Positions 51,324 through 59,935 of a stretch of DNA of 64,000 nucleotides are shown here, in pieces. Where the stretch lies: positions 1,364,001 to 1,428,000 of the forward strand of contig OY771913.1 in the NCBI GenBank assembly GCA_963674975.1. Direction: 5' to 3'. This DNA comes from UBA4781 sp963674975. GTDB lineage: Bacteria; Chloroflexota; Anaerolineae; Anaerolineales; Anaerolineaceae. The notes beneath the pieces were generated by a model. It was not told the DNA's origin and searched no databases. It worked only from the letters and a program-made list of their open reading frames with translations. A program made the position numbers and the translations under genes. Each line of letters opens with the position of its first letter. Position 1 is the stretch's first letter.

Positions 51324-52646
51324 ATGAAACAAACACCGTTCCCGTTTCCAAAAGGATTTCTGTGGGGATCAGCAACCGCTTCTCATCAGGTAGAAGGAAA
51401 CAACACAAACAATAACTGGTATCTCTGGGAGCAGACTCCCGGAAAGATCATCGGCGGCGCAAAAGCCGGTTTGGCTTGCGACTGGTGGGGTGGGCGCTGG
51501 AAGGAAGACCTTATCCATGCAGCAGAAGATGGACAAAATGCTCACCGCCTATCGATAGAATGGAGCCGCATCGAGCCGCAGCCCGGAAAATGGGATGACG
51601 CTTCCATTCAGGCATACCGCAATATGCTGAAGGGCATCATCAAATTGGGGCTCAAGCCAATGCTGACCCTGCACCATTTTACCGATCCCATCTGGATCTA
51701 TGAAAAAGGTGGCTGGGAAAACGAGCTAACCATTGACTTCTTTGTTCGTTATGTTGAAAAGGTTATCCCTATCTTTCAGGATCTGGTAGATATCTGGATC
51801 ACCATTAATGAGCCTACCGTTTATGCCTTCGGCGGTTACATGTCCGGTGAATTCCCTCCCGGCAAAAGCGATCCGAAAGCAGCCTTTCATGTGATGCGCA
51901 ATATGATATTGGGGCATGCCAGGGCATACCGAATTATTCATAAAAACCAGCCGCATGCTGAGGTAGGATTCTCAAAAAATTACCGCTCCATGATCCCTGA
52001 TAGAGCATGGTTCCCACCCGATCACTGGATCAGCAATTTTTCCTCGAACAGCTACAACAATGCTTTTGCAGATACCCTGATGACAGGAAAACTGCGATTC
52101 GCGTTTTGGAAAGATTTTCTCCCCGAAGCGATCGGCACGCAGGATTATATAGGAGTGAACTACTACACACGCGATCATGTCAAATTCAATCTGCTGGCAG
52201 CCAAAGACCTTTTTCAAGAACGCTTCTTTGATCCTGCCGCTGAATTGAGCGAGACCGGATTCATCGCAACCGAACCGGACGGATTTAGCGAAGCGCTCCG
52301 GTGGGCGCAGAAATACGGTGTGCCCATCTATATCACCGAAAATGGAGTTGAAGATTCGCGTGATTCGATGCGCCCGCATTATCTGATCACTCATCTCTAT
52401 AAAATGTGGCAAGCCATTCAGAATGGAACCGATATCCGCGGTTACATGCACTGGTCGCAGATCGATAATTTTGAGTGGGAGCGCGCCTGGACACAACGCT
52501 TTGGATTATGGGGACTGGATGTTGAGACCCAGCAGCGCATCCGCAGACCCAGTGTGGATATCTACCGTGATATCTGCACGCAAAACAGCCTATCCATCGA
52601 TAGCATTCAAAAACACGCACCAGAAATTCCAGTCGAAGATGCATAA
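51324..52646 (+). CDS. Glycoside hydrolase family 1 beta-glucosidase/beta-galactosidase
   Basis: The start at 51324 follows AGGAAGAG; 440 residues, a normal GH1 size. The barrel begins FPKGFLWGSATASHQVEG; acid/base Glu163 sits in ITINEPT, nucleophile Glu339 in ITENGVED, and HWSQIDNFEWERAW closes the active site. It has no signal peptide, so it acts on imported beta-glycosides in the cytoplasm. Sitting next to glgP it contributes to glucan use. No phosphate-binding loop is evident that would mark a 6-phospho enzyme. Confidence 0.93.
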   Translation: MKQTPFPFPKGFLWGSATASHQVEGNNTNNNWYLWEQTPGKIIGGAKAGLACDWWGGRWKEDLIHAAEDGQNAHRLSIEWSRIEPQPGKWDDASIQAYRNMLKGIIKLGLKPMLTLHHFTDPIWIYEKGGWENELTIDFFVRYVEKVIPIFQDLVDIWITINEPTVYAFGGYMSGEFPPGKSDPKAAFHVMRNMILGHARAYRIIHKNQPHAEVGFSKNYRSMIPDRAWFPPDHWISNFSSNSYNNAFADTLMTGKLRFAFWKDFLPEAIGTQDYIGVNYYTRDHVKFNLLAAKDLFQERFFDPAAELSETGFIATEPDGFSEALRWAQKYGVPIYITENGVEDSRDSMRPHYLITHLYKMWQAIQNGTDIRGYMHWSQIDNFEWERAWTQRFGLWGLDVETQQRIRRPSVDIYRDICTQNSLSIDSIQKHAPEIPVEDA

Positions 52647-52652
52647 ATAAAT

Positions 52653-52680
52653 TTGACACAAAGTTCAGACAAGGTAAAAT
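52653..52680 (+). promoter_or_regulatory. Promoter of the thioredoxin-CcdA fusion gene
   Basis: TTGACA (52653-52658) and TAAAAT (52675-52680) are 16 bases apart and start only seven bases after the GH1 stop. The promoter overlaps the longest possible reading of the next gene, which argues for the later start. Confidence 0.6.
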
Positions 52681-52715
52681 TGAAAGCCAATGTCAAAATG
52701 AGGAAAACAACTCTT

Positions 52716-54368
52716 ATGATAAAACGTGTCTTGCTCCCCCTTCTCCTGTGTACTCCCCTCCTATTCGGTTTTATACCTGCCGCACAGGTTGATACTGCAA
52801 TCCTTTCAGGCATGGATGCATCCCTCTTCGATGAAACACCCCAGCCTATCATCCTCCCTACTGCTATCAGCACCGGACTGCCCTGCAGTGCACAGGCAGT
52901 GCATGGCTTATTTTTCTACCGCACGGAATGTCCTCACTGCACCGAGATCATGGATGAAATTCTCGATCCATTGGAAGAAGAATTGGGCAGTGATCTGGAT
53001 ATACGCCTGGTCAATATCGATTACGCAGATAATTACGAACTTTTTGTGAAAGTTCAAGAAGCCTGGGCAGTACCCAATTCAGATCGCGTTGTACCGACAG
53101 TTGCGTTGGGTGATTCATTCCTCTTCACCGGAGAAGATTCCATCCGCACAGACCTGCGCATGCGGGTGCTGGAAGGCATTGATGCGGGTGGGATCGGTTG
53201 GCCATCTCTGGAAGGATTTGATCCTTCCGCCATTGTTAGCGAGGGAAATACTACCAGTGAGGATGAACTCTGTTCTTTGGATGGAGATAACTGCGAAGTA
53301 GAAAATCCAATCTATATAGCATATTTTTATCAAACCGGCTGCCAGGAATGCAGTATGGTGGAAGCCGATCTGGCATACCTGCGCACCAAATATCCTCAAC
53401 TGTTCATCGAAAGTTTCAACGTTTACGACAACGCCGGGTTGGCTGAATGGATAGCTGCCCGCATTGGTCGCGATGATTTTCACACGCCGGCAGTTTTTAT
53501 TGGAAATCAAGCCTGGATCGGTGAAAACGAAATTTCTCCGGAAGGATTAACCGAAGCCATCGAATGCTTTAAAGCAAATGGATCTGAGCGATTCTGGGAT
53601 GATTACAATGAAAACCAGGGAGATCAAAACATCATTTCTCATTTCCGTTCCATGAGCTGGGTCACAGTCGTTTTGGCAGGTCTGGTGGACGGAGTGAATC
53701 CCTGCGCTTTTGCCACCCTGATCTTCTTCATCTCCTACCTTTCACTCAGCGGAAGGAAAGGAAAAGAAATATTACTGGTTGGTCTGGCTTTCACAGCTGG
53801 TGTATTTTTGGCGTATTTATTGATCGGGCTGGGTTTTTACCGCATTCTGGATCTACTGGGTAACTGGCTGAGCATCCTGGGCAAGATCGTTTACGGCATC
53901 ACTGCCATCCTCTGTCTAACTTTCAGTGCGATCAGTTTCAACGATTACCTGAAGACCAAAAAAGGTGATCTGGGAGATATGGCGCTGAAACTACCTGATA
54001 AACTGCGCAAACGCATCAACGAAACCATCCGCAAAGGGCGCAATGTAGAATCGTATGCCCTGGGAGCATTTGGCACAGGATTAGTCATTTCGCTTCTTGA
54101 ACTGGCTTGCACCGGGCAGGTATATCTGCCGACCATTATTTATGTCAGCAGCGTTCCTGAATTACGGCTTCAATCAGTAGGGTATCTGATCCTGTACAAC
54201 GTCATGTTCATCATCCCCCTCATCATCATCTTTATTCTGGCATTCTACGGTACTTCATCGAAACAATTAACCGGTTTCATTCAAAAGAGAGGCTCAGGGA
54301 TTAAACTTGCCATGTCCATTCTCTTCCTGGTACTTGGAATCTGGCTGGGCTGGTCAGTATTCAACTAG
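52716..54368 (+). CDS. Fusion of two thioredoxin-like domains and a CcdA/DsbD-like membrane domain
   Basis: The start at 52716 gives a clean signal peptide (MIKRVLLPLLLCTPLLFGF) and lies downstream of the promoter; an AGGA is 11 bases before it. The product has about 550 residues. The first thioredoxin-like domain has ECPHC (Cys 72, 75), the second GCQEC (Cys 209, 212); then about six TM helices of the DsbD-beta/CcdA type with VDGVNPCAFATL (Cys330) and LELACTGQVYLP (second membrane Cys). It likely passes electrons through the membrane to extracytoplasmic disulfides. The tandem arrangement in one chain is not the DsbD order (DsbD has one N-terminal Ig-like and one C-terminal thioredoxin domain). 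Confidence 0.88.
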   Translation: MIKRVLLPLLLCTPLLFGFIPAAQVDTAILSGMDASLFDETPQPIILPTAISTGLPCSAQAVHGLFFYRTECPHCTEIMDEILDPLEEELGSDLDIRLVNIDYADNYELFVKVQEAWAVPNSDRVVPTVALGDSFLFTGEDSIRTDLRMRVLEGIDAGGIGWPSLEGFDPSAIVSEGNTTSEDELCSLDGDNCEVENPIYIAYFYQTGCQECSMVEADLAYLRTKYPQLFIESFNVYDNAGLAEWIAARIGRDDFHTPAVFIGNQAWIGENEISPEGLTEAIECFKANGSERFWDDYNENQGDQNIISHFRSMSWVTVVLAGLVDGVNPCAFATLIFFISYLSLSGRKGKEILLVGLAFTAGVFLAYLLIGLGFYRILDLLGNWLSILGKIVYGITAILCLTFSAISFNDYLKTKKGDLGDMALKLPDKLRKRINETIRKGRNVESYALGAFGTGLVISLLELACTGQVYLPTIIYVSSVPELRLQSVGYLILYNVMFIIPLIIIFILAFYGTSSKQLTGFIQKRGSGIKLAMSILFLVLGIWLGWSVFN

Positions 54369-54389
54369 AAATACCGTTACTAAAGATAA

Positions 54390-54425
54390 AGAAGTCGGTT
54401 CTTTGTAAAAACCGACTTCTTTTTT
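54390..54425. terminator. Terminator after the thioredoxin-CcdA gene
   Basis: The 12-bp stem AAGAAGTCGGTT / AACCGACTTCTT has a 9-base loop and a T-run. The T-run overlaps the stop of the small minus-strand gene, so it may serve both. Confidence 0.85.
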
Positions 54426-54600
54426 ATATATCACCCCAAAATAAAATTGAGAGAATTGCCAGGGCTATTCCAAGAATCCAGGCGTAACTGGCTAACATGA
54501 TATTCGCTTTATTGCGCACCTCTGGTTTTTTCTTCCACTCCATCCGATAAAGCCAGAGCCCCACACCTAAAAGAATGATCGCCGGAATAAAAGAATACAT
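54424..54600 (-). CDS. 58-residue small membrane protein
   Basis: This gene is shorter than the usual 60-codon cutoff. GAGGAAAATT directly precedes the ATG at 54600. The product has two hydrophobic helices (MYSFIPAIILLGVGLWLYRM and SYAWILGIALAILSILFW) joined by a basic loop EWKKKPEVRNKAN, so a hairpin with the loop in the cytoplasm is likely. It follows mutM by 67 bases and ends in the shared terminator. Function unknown. Confidence 0.7.
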   Translation of the reverse strand: MYSFIPAIILLGVGLWLYRMEWKKKPEVRNKANIMLASYAWILGIALAILSILFWGDI

Positions 54601-54632
54601 AATTTTCCTCTACTAAATCCATTGTACGTCAA

Positions 54633-54655
54633 AACTATTTGTTCGAAAAATAGTT
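54633..54655 (-). terminator. Weak terminator after mutM
   Basis: The 8-bp stem AACTATTT / AAATAGTT with a 7-base loop is followed on the minus strand by TTTT. It is AT-rich, so probably leaky towards the small membrane protein gene. Confidence 0.4.
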
Positions 54656-54667
54656 CAAATGGATAAT

Positions 54668-55495
54668 CTACTCAGCAGAATTTCTTCTCTGGCAGGATGG
54701 ACAAAAATGAGTTCCCCGCTGCCCTACCACGATCCGCTCGATGGGAGTTCCACAGACCGAGCACGGTTCTCCCTTTCTTCCATATACGCAAAAATGATTT
54801 TGAAAATCTCCACCACGGTAGACCCAATCGATGCTCGCGCCGTTGCGCCGGATGCCTTCCAGAAGGGTATCCCGGATAGCACTCAGCAAAGCCGCTGCCT
54901 GTTCAATGCTCAATTCACTGGCGGCAGTCAGGGGATGCAGCTTTGCCTTGAATAATGCTTCATCGGTATAGATATTTCCCAGACCAGCCAGGAAGGTTTG
55001 ATCCATAAGAAGCGGCTTTAGCTGCCTTTTACTGCCTTGCAGCATTTGATGAAATTGTTCAACCGTGAGTTTCTCGGAAAGCGGCTCCGGTCCGAGATCA
55101 CCTAACTCCTGCTGGGGATCTGACAGCAGCCATATCCTGCCAAATTTCCGCGCATCTTCGAATACCAGATACTGTCCATTCCCCAGCGTAAAAATTACCC
55201 GGTCATGCTTCCCCGGCTCTTTTTCCGATCTTAGATGAAGATCACCGCTCATACGTAAATGGAATAAGAGCGTATCGGTAGATAAGGGCATCACAATATA
55301 TTTTCCCCGCCTGCCAACCCCTTTGATCACCTGCCCCTTGATACGTTTTTTGAATGCTGCAGCACCGGGAACAGCGATCGAACGTTCCCACAGGATTACT
55401 ACATCCTCGATCATCTGCCCGAGAACAGAAAAACCCGTCCTTTTTTCTTGGCGGAGAGAACGGGTTATTGTTTCAACTTCGGGCAATTCTGGCAT
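54668..55495 (-). CDS. mutM: Formamidopyrimidine-DNA glycosylase (MutM/Fpg)
   Basis: The start at 55495 gives MPELPEVETI, required because the enzyme uses the Pro after Met as its nucleophile. The product is 275 residues, with Glu3 and a later Lys of the beta-hairpin region (LFHLRMSGDL), the H2TH-containing GNIYTDEALFKAKLHP, and the zinc finger CVYGRKGEPCSVCGTP...HFCPSC. It removes 8-oxoguanine and formamidopyrimidines. It lies 31 bases after prs in the aspS unit. Confidence 0.95.
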   Translation of the reverse strand: MPELPEVETITRSLRQEKRTGFSVLGQMIEDVVILWERSIAVPGAAAFKKRIKGQVIKGVGRRGKYIVMPLSTDTLLFHLRMSGDLHLRSEKEPGKHDRVIFTLGNGQYLVFEDARKFGRIWLLSDPQQELGDLGPEPLSEKLTVEQFHQMLQGSKRQLKPLLMDQTFLAGLGNIYTDEALFKAKLHPLTAASELSIEQAAALLSAIRDTLLEGIRRNGASIDWVYRGGDFQNHFCVYGRKGEPCSVCGTPIERIVVGQRGTHFCPSCQRRNSAE

Positions 55496-55526
55496 CAATT
55501 AAATCCAGACTGGAACAGTGAGCCGA

Positions 55527-56519
55527 CTATTCGTTGAACATTTCGCCAACCGAACGTCCCTCGTTCGCCCGGCGAATGACATCGCCCAATAAATTCGCTA
55601 CAGAGATGATCTGCAGGCGATCCCCGAATTTCTTCTTTTTCTCATTTGGGATCGGGATGGTATCGGTGGTGATAAATTCCGCTACCGGTAGTTTCACCAG
55701 CTGATCTACCGCATCATCTGCCAGAATGGGGTGGATGAATACCACCACCACGCTCTTCGCCCCATTATCCGTGGCGACATTAACCGCGTTAATGATCGTT
55801 TTACCGGTAGAAACTTCCTCATCCAGCAGGATGACATCTTTCCCTTTCACATCCCCGATCAGGGTCAGCACTTCAGGATTATCCGGGCTGAGAATACGTC
55901 GCTTCTCAATGAATGCCAGCGGAACATTGAGCTGTGCCGCATAGTTGCGAGCCTTCTTGGCGAAACCCAGGTCCGGCGAAAGCAGTACCGGATTATTCAT
56001 TTTCTTTTTAATTTCAATTAAATAATCAATGAGTACATGAGAAGCATACAGCACATCACCGGGAATGGAGAAAAATCCCTGAATTTGATCAGCATGCAGG
56101 TCGAGGGTCATATAACGGTCCGCGCCCGCGATCTGGATCATATCCGCCACCAGGCGGGCAGTAATGGGTACGCGCGGCTGATCTTTTTTATCGGACCGTG
56201 AATAGCACATATAAGGAAATACCGCTGTGATGCGCCCTGCCGAATCCAACCGCAGCGTCTGGATCAGGATCAGCAGTTCCATTAAATTCGTATGCACCGG
56301 CGAAGAAAGAGTCTGGATCACATAACAATCCTGTCCGCGCACACTGGAATGCAGCTTTACAAACAAGTTTTCATTTGGGAAAGTTGTGATGGTAGTTTTA
56401 CAAAGGGGTACTTCCAAACGTGATGCGATTGCTTCTGCCAATTTTGGGCAGGATGAGCCGGCATATAATTTCACGCCTCCATACATCATGCGGTCATGTC
56501 GCAGTGAACTTGTCGTCAT
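55527..56519 (-). CDS. prs: Ribose-phosphate pyrophosphokinase (PRPP synthetase)
   Basis: The enzyme makes PRPP from ribose-5-P and ATP. The start at 56519 lies two bases after the GNAT stop, with GAGAGGAAAAAG upstream. About 330 residues. Motifs: KLYAGSSCPKLAEAIA, FPNENLFVKLHSSVRGQD, PYMCYSRSDKKDQPR (flexible ATP loop), TLDLHADQIQGFF, LSPDLGFAKKA and VILLDEEVSTGKTIINAV, the PRPP loop. LDEEVSTG replaces the commoner VDDxIDTG, as in some divergent family members. Confidence 0.93.
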   Translation of the reverse strand: MTTSSLRHDRMMYGGVKLYAGSSCPKLAEAIASRLEVPLCKTTITTFPNENLFVKLHSSVRGQDCYVIQTLSSPVHTNLMELLILIQTLRLDSAGRITAVFPYMCYSRSDKKDQPRVPITARLVADMIQIAGADRYMTLDLHADQIQGFFSIPGDVLYASHVLIDYLIEIKKKMNNPVLLSPDLGFAKKARNYAAQLNVPLAFIEKRRILSPDNPEVLTLIGDVKGKDVILLDEEVSTGKTIINAVNVATDNGAKSVVVVFIHPILADDAVDQLVKLPVAEFITTDTIPIPNEKKKKFGDRLQIISVANLLGDVIRRANEGRSVGEMFNE

Positions 56520-56521
56520 AC

Positions 56522-57061
56522 TCAACTTTTTCCTCTCCATTCTTCTCGTAGAATGCTCATAAATAATACATCCACATATTCACCATCCAGAAAATGCGCT
56601 TCTCGCATACACCCTTCATGGCGAAAACCAACTTTTCCATAACAATGGATGCCGCGCTTGTTTGGCTCAAACACACGCAGATAAATACGGTGGAAATTCA
56701 ATGCATTGAAACCATAATCCAGCATCAGGCTGATAGCTTTCGTTCCGATCCCCTTGTCCCAAAAACCTTTTTCACCTATGAACAAACCCAATTCAGCATT
56801 GCAGGAATGCTGATCTAAATTCAGAAAACTAATATCTCCCAGCGGTTTCCAGGTTCCATCCACCAGCGTTTCGATCATCAATGGTTGTTCGGCAACAGGA
56901 TGATTCAATATTTCTTCGAACCACTTTTCTTCCTGCATCTGAGAAATAGGACCGTAGATCGTAAGATAATGGCGTACCTCCGGGTCATTCAACCAGGTCA
57001 CAAAGAGGGGTAGATCTTCTCTTTCAATTGCTCGCAATCGGACCGAATCACCGAGAAGCAT
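56522..57061 (-). CDS. GNAT acetyltransferase (RimJ/RimL-like)
   Basis: The protein has 179 residues. It begins GDSVRLRAIEREDLPLFVTWLNDPEVRHYL, the classic RimJ/RimL opening, and has LGLFIGEKGFWDKGIGTKAI (acetyl-CoA loop), NFHRIYLRVFEPNKRGIHCY and VGFRHEGCMRE. The substrate could be a protein N-terminus or a small amine. It lies between aspS (14 bases upstream) and prs. Confidence 0.9.
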   Translation of the reverse strand: MLLGDSVRLRAIEREDLPLFVTWLNDPEVRHYLTIYGPISQMQEEKWFEEILNHPVAEQPLMIETLVDGTWKPLGDISFLNLDQHSCNAELGLFIGEKGFWDKGIGTKAISLMLDYGFNALNFHRIYLRVFEPNKRGIHCYGKVGFRHEGCMREAHFLDGEYVDVLFMSILREEWRGKS

Positions 57062-57074
57062 GTGTCATCCTTTC

Positions 57075-58397
57075 CTAGGGGTTAATCCGGTTTGGTCCCC
57101 GGAACAGGTAAACTGTTTCACGAATATTTGGAAGGCGCAGCAGCACCATCAATACCCGGGAGAGACCCATTCCAAAACCACCATGCGGCGGACAACCATA
57201 GCGGAAGAAATCCAGATAAAACTGGATATTTTCCAATCCCAGCCCCTTATCAAGAGCCTGCTGTTTCAATACCTCGTAGCGGTGTTCACGCTGCGCTCCG
57301 GTGGCGATCTCCAGCCCGCTGGCGATCAGATCAAAACTGCGGGTCAGGTTCTTATTATCAGGATGATACATGTGATAGAAAGGTCGCACCTGAACAGGCC
57401 AATCGATCAGGAAGAAGAAATCATGGTTGTATTTATTCTTAATGTAATCTGCCAGCGCGCGCTCCCCGCCCGGATCCAGATCACCTTTCTTTTCGGGAGG
57501 AAGTTCATAGCCGACCTCTTTCAAAGCAAGGATGGCATCTGCCATTGTGATGCGCGGGAAGGGCACTTCCGGAACCTGCAGATCGAATCCATAGGTTTCT
57601 TTGATCTGTTCAGCGTGCTTCTCCTTCACCTGCTGGTATGTGTACTGCAGCCAGCGTTCGGTGAACGCCATCACATCTTCATGGCTTTCGACCCATGCCA
57701 TTTCCATATCCAGACCGGTGAACTCCGTCATGTGGCGGGAAGTAAATGAAGGATCAGCGCGGAAAACCGGACCGATCTCGAAAACACGATCAAAACCCGC
57801 CGCCATGCCCATCTGTTTATAGAATTGGGGCGACTGCGCTAAATACGCTTTGCGGTCGAAATAATCCAATTGGAAAAGTTCTGCTCCGCTTTCGCTGGGG
57901 CTGCTCAAGATCTTGGGAGAGTGGATCTCCATGAACCCGTTCTGCAGCCAGTACTCACGCATGGCATGTTCAAGGGTCGTTTGCACCTGAAAAATAAGGA
58001 GATTATCGGGGCGGCGCAGGTCCAGATAGCGCCAGTCCATGCGAAAATCCACCGCGGGAACATTATCATTATCGAAAGGATCATAGGGCATGGGAATTTC
58101 GGCGGCATTTTCTACCGTCAATCCCTGCAGCTGGATCTCCAAGCCGCCCAACTTGACAATATCGTTCTTGACAACCTTGCCGGTAATGGTCAGGGCAGTT
58201 TCGACACCCAGTGAGGAAATCGTATTTGCTATTTCCTCATTCGAAGGACGGTAATGCGCTACCTGCACCAAACCGGTGCGATCGCGCAAAATGAGGAACT
58301 GCATCTTCTTCTGATCGCGTATTATTTGCAGCCAACCCTGAATTTTCACTTCCTGGTCGATGCGACTGCCCAAATCACATATATAAGTCCGCTCCAT
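57075..58397 (-). CDS. aspS: Aspartyl-tRNA synthetase, short archaeal type (possibly non-discriminating)
   Basis: The protein has 440 residues, much shorter than bacterial AspRS (about 590) and lacking its GAD insertion domain. An anticodon OB-fold (VKIQGWLQIIRDQKKMQFLILRD) is followed by the class II core: YLDLRRPDNLLIF, GPVFRADPSFTSRHMTEFTGLDMEM (motif 2) and GGFGMGLSRVLMVLL (motif 3). Archaeal-type enzymes often charge both tRNA-Asp and tRNA-Asn and then need GatCAB. Pro residues that mark discriminating enzymes cannot be judged by eye. It heads the aspS-GNAT-prs-mutM unit; AAGGAGA precedes it. Confidence 0.93.
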   Translation of the reverse strand: MERTYICDLGSRIDQEVKIQGWLQIIRDQKKMQFLILRDRTGLVQVAHYRPSNEEIANTISSLGVETALTITGKVVKNDIVKLGGLEIQLQGLTVENAAEIPMPYDPFDNDNVPAVDFRMDWRYLDLRRPDNLLIFQVQTTLEHAMREYWLQNGFMEIHSPKILSSPSESGAELFQLDYFDRKAYLAQSPQFYKQMGMAAGFDRVFEIGPVFRADPSFTSRHMTEFTGLDMEMAWVESHEDVMAFTERWLQYTYQQVKEKHAEQIKETYGFDLQVPEVPFPRITMADAILALKEVGYELPPEKKGDLDPGGERALADYIKNKYNHDFFFLIDWPVQVRPFYHMYHPDNKNLTRSFDLIASGLEIATGAQREHRYEVLKQQALDKGLGLENIQFYLDFFRYGCPPHGGFGMGLSRVLMVLLRLPNIRETVYLFRGPNRINP

Positions 58398-58473
58398 GAT
58401 CGTTCCGTCTCCTTATAAATGAAAATAAATGCACTTTTTAAGATTGTAATGCGAATTTGAGTTCACGTGTGTG

Positions 58474-59439
58474 CTATTGCAAATTTTTAAGGAAGGAATT
58501 ATCCTGCATTTGCTCCACAGCCTTGAAAGGGGATATTTTTCTGCTGAATACCTGTGTGAAAATATCCTGCACTGCCTGTTTTTGGAGCAGCTGCTGCCAT
58601 TCCTCCCCCCGCCTGCGTTCCAGCAGCATCCGCATGAATGTTTGAATCCTGACCTGATCGCGTTTCTGCCAGATTCCATTGGAATTTAAAAATTCTTTAT
58701 GCTCTTGAAGAGCCTTGATCACTTCTTCTACCCCTTCGCCACCGATGGCAACCGTGCGGATAATGGGGGGCACCCATACCTGTTCATTTTTCACCGGATA
58801 ACCCATGGCAAGCATGGAACGCAGCGCCATTTCTGCCGCATCCACATCGGTTTTGTCCGCTTTGTTCAGCACCAGAATATCAGCAATTTCCATGATGCCG
58901 GCTTTAGCTGCCTGCACATCATCCCCCAACCCCGGCGCTTCCACCACCAGCACGCTGTGCGCCTGGCTGGCGATCTCCACTTCTGACTGCCCTGCTCCCA
59001 CGGTTTCGATAAAAACAATGTCAAATCCGGCGGCATCCAATATCATGGAAACCGCCTGCGTGTTGTGCGCCAGCCCGCCCAGCGCACCGCGGCTTGCCAT
59101 GGAACGGATGAATACATTGGGGTGTTCGGCAACAGCACGCATACGGATGCGATCTCCCAGCACAGCGCCCCCGGTAAAAGGGCTGGTGGGGTCCACCGCG
59201 ATCACACCGACCTGCTTTTCAGGATCCTGCTTGAGAATAGAATCGACCAGGCAGTTCACCAGGCTTGATTTTCCCGCGCCGCTTGCTCCGGTAATGCCGA
59301 CCACATGCGCCCTGCCCGTTTTCGGAAAAAGCTCATCCAGTGCTGCCTGCCCTTCGCGAGTGTCATTCTCCACCAGCGTGATCAGGCGTGCCAGCGCGTG
59401 GCGTTCTCCCTGTAAAACTGCCTGCGTGAGAACCGTCAT
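58474..59439 (-). CDS. meaB: Methylmalonyl-CoA mutase-associated GTPase MeaB
   Basis: The protein has 321 residues. P-loop GITGASGAGKSSLVNCL (about 48-64), VIAVDPTSPFTGGAVLGDRIRM, FIETVGAGQSEVEIA (switch region) and LVLNKADKTD (guanine specificity) match MeaB/ArgK G3E GTPases, which load and protect adenosylcobalamin in mutases. It begins eight bases after the B12-binding subunit gene, so the two are cotranscribed. Confidence 0.95.
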   Translation of the reverse strand: MTVLTQAVLQGERHALARLITLVENDTREGQAALDELFPKTGRAHVVGITGASGAGKSSLVNCLVDSILKQDPEKQVGVIAVDPTSPFTGGAVLGDRIRMRAVAEHPNVFIRSMASRGALGGLAHNTQAVSMILDAAGFDIVFIETVGAGQSEVEIASQAHSVLVVEAPGLGDDVQAAKAGIMEIADILVLNKADKTDVDAAEMALRSMLAMGYPVKNEQVWVPPIIRTVAIGGEGVEEVIKALQEHKEFLNSNGIWQKRDQVRIQTFMRMLLERRRGEEWQQLLQKQAVQDIFTQVFSRKISPFKAVEQMQDNSFLKNLQ

Positions 59440-59447
59440 GGTTGATC

Positions 59448-59852
59448 CTATGATCTCTTTTCGTACATGGCACGGATATCATCCACAACCTGCGTGGTGG
59501 GGGTACCCGGTCCATAAACCGCTTCTATCCCCTGCTGTATCAGGGCTTTGGCATCCGCTTCGGGGATGATCCCGCCCAGGAAAATATGCACATCATCCAG
59601 CCCGGCTTGCTTCTTCAGTTCAAGAATGCGCGGTACCAGCGACATATGCGCCCCGGAAAGAATGGAAAGCCCGATCACATCCACATCTTCCTGCAGGGCA
59701 GCATTCACCACCATTTCAGGGGTCTGGCGCAGCCCGGTATAAATGACCTCCATACCGGCGTCGCGCAAAGCGCGCGCGATGACCTTGGCACCGCGATCAT
59801 GACCGTCCAAGCCGGGTTTCGCAATAAGCACACGAATCTTTTTTTCTTCCAT
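59448..59852 (-). CDS. Cobalamin-binding subunit of methylmalonyl-CoA mutase type
   Basis: The start at 59852 has AGAGGA upstream; a longer open frame to 60095 is not supported. The product has 134 residues with the complete B12 pattern KPGLDGHDRG (D16-x-H18-x-x-G21; the His binds cobalt), GLSILSGAH and LGGIIPEADA, FGPGT-like YGPGTPT. A free-standing domain of this size is the small subunit of two-chain mutases. The large substrate-binding subunit is not in the window. Confidence 0.93.
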   Translation of the reverse strand: MEEKKIRVLIAKPGLDGHDRGAKVIARALRDAGMEVIYTGLRQTPEMVVNAALQEDVDVIGLSILSGAHMSLVPRILELKKQAGLDDVHIFLGGIIPEADAKALIQQGIEAVYGPGTPTTQVVDDIRAMYEKRS

Positions 59853-59935
59853 ATAGAATCCTCTTGCTTCAATTATACTTGTGAGGTGCCTACTGTTTTT
59901 CGTTATAATGCACCTATGCAACAAGGATAAAAAGC

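Noticed and set aside
57060..57749. 229-codon plus-strand frame opposite aspS
   Set aside because: Shadow of a secure gene, no domain seen.
58805..59569. 254-codon plus-strand frame opposite meaB
   Set aside because: Antisense to a gene with all family motifs; Ser/Pro/Ala-rich composition is that of a shadow frame.
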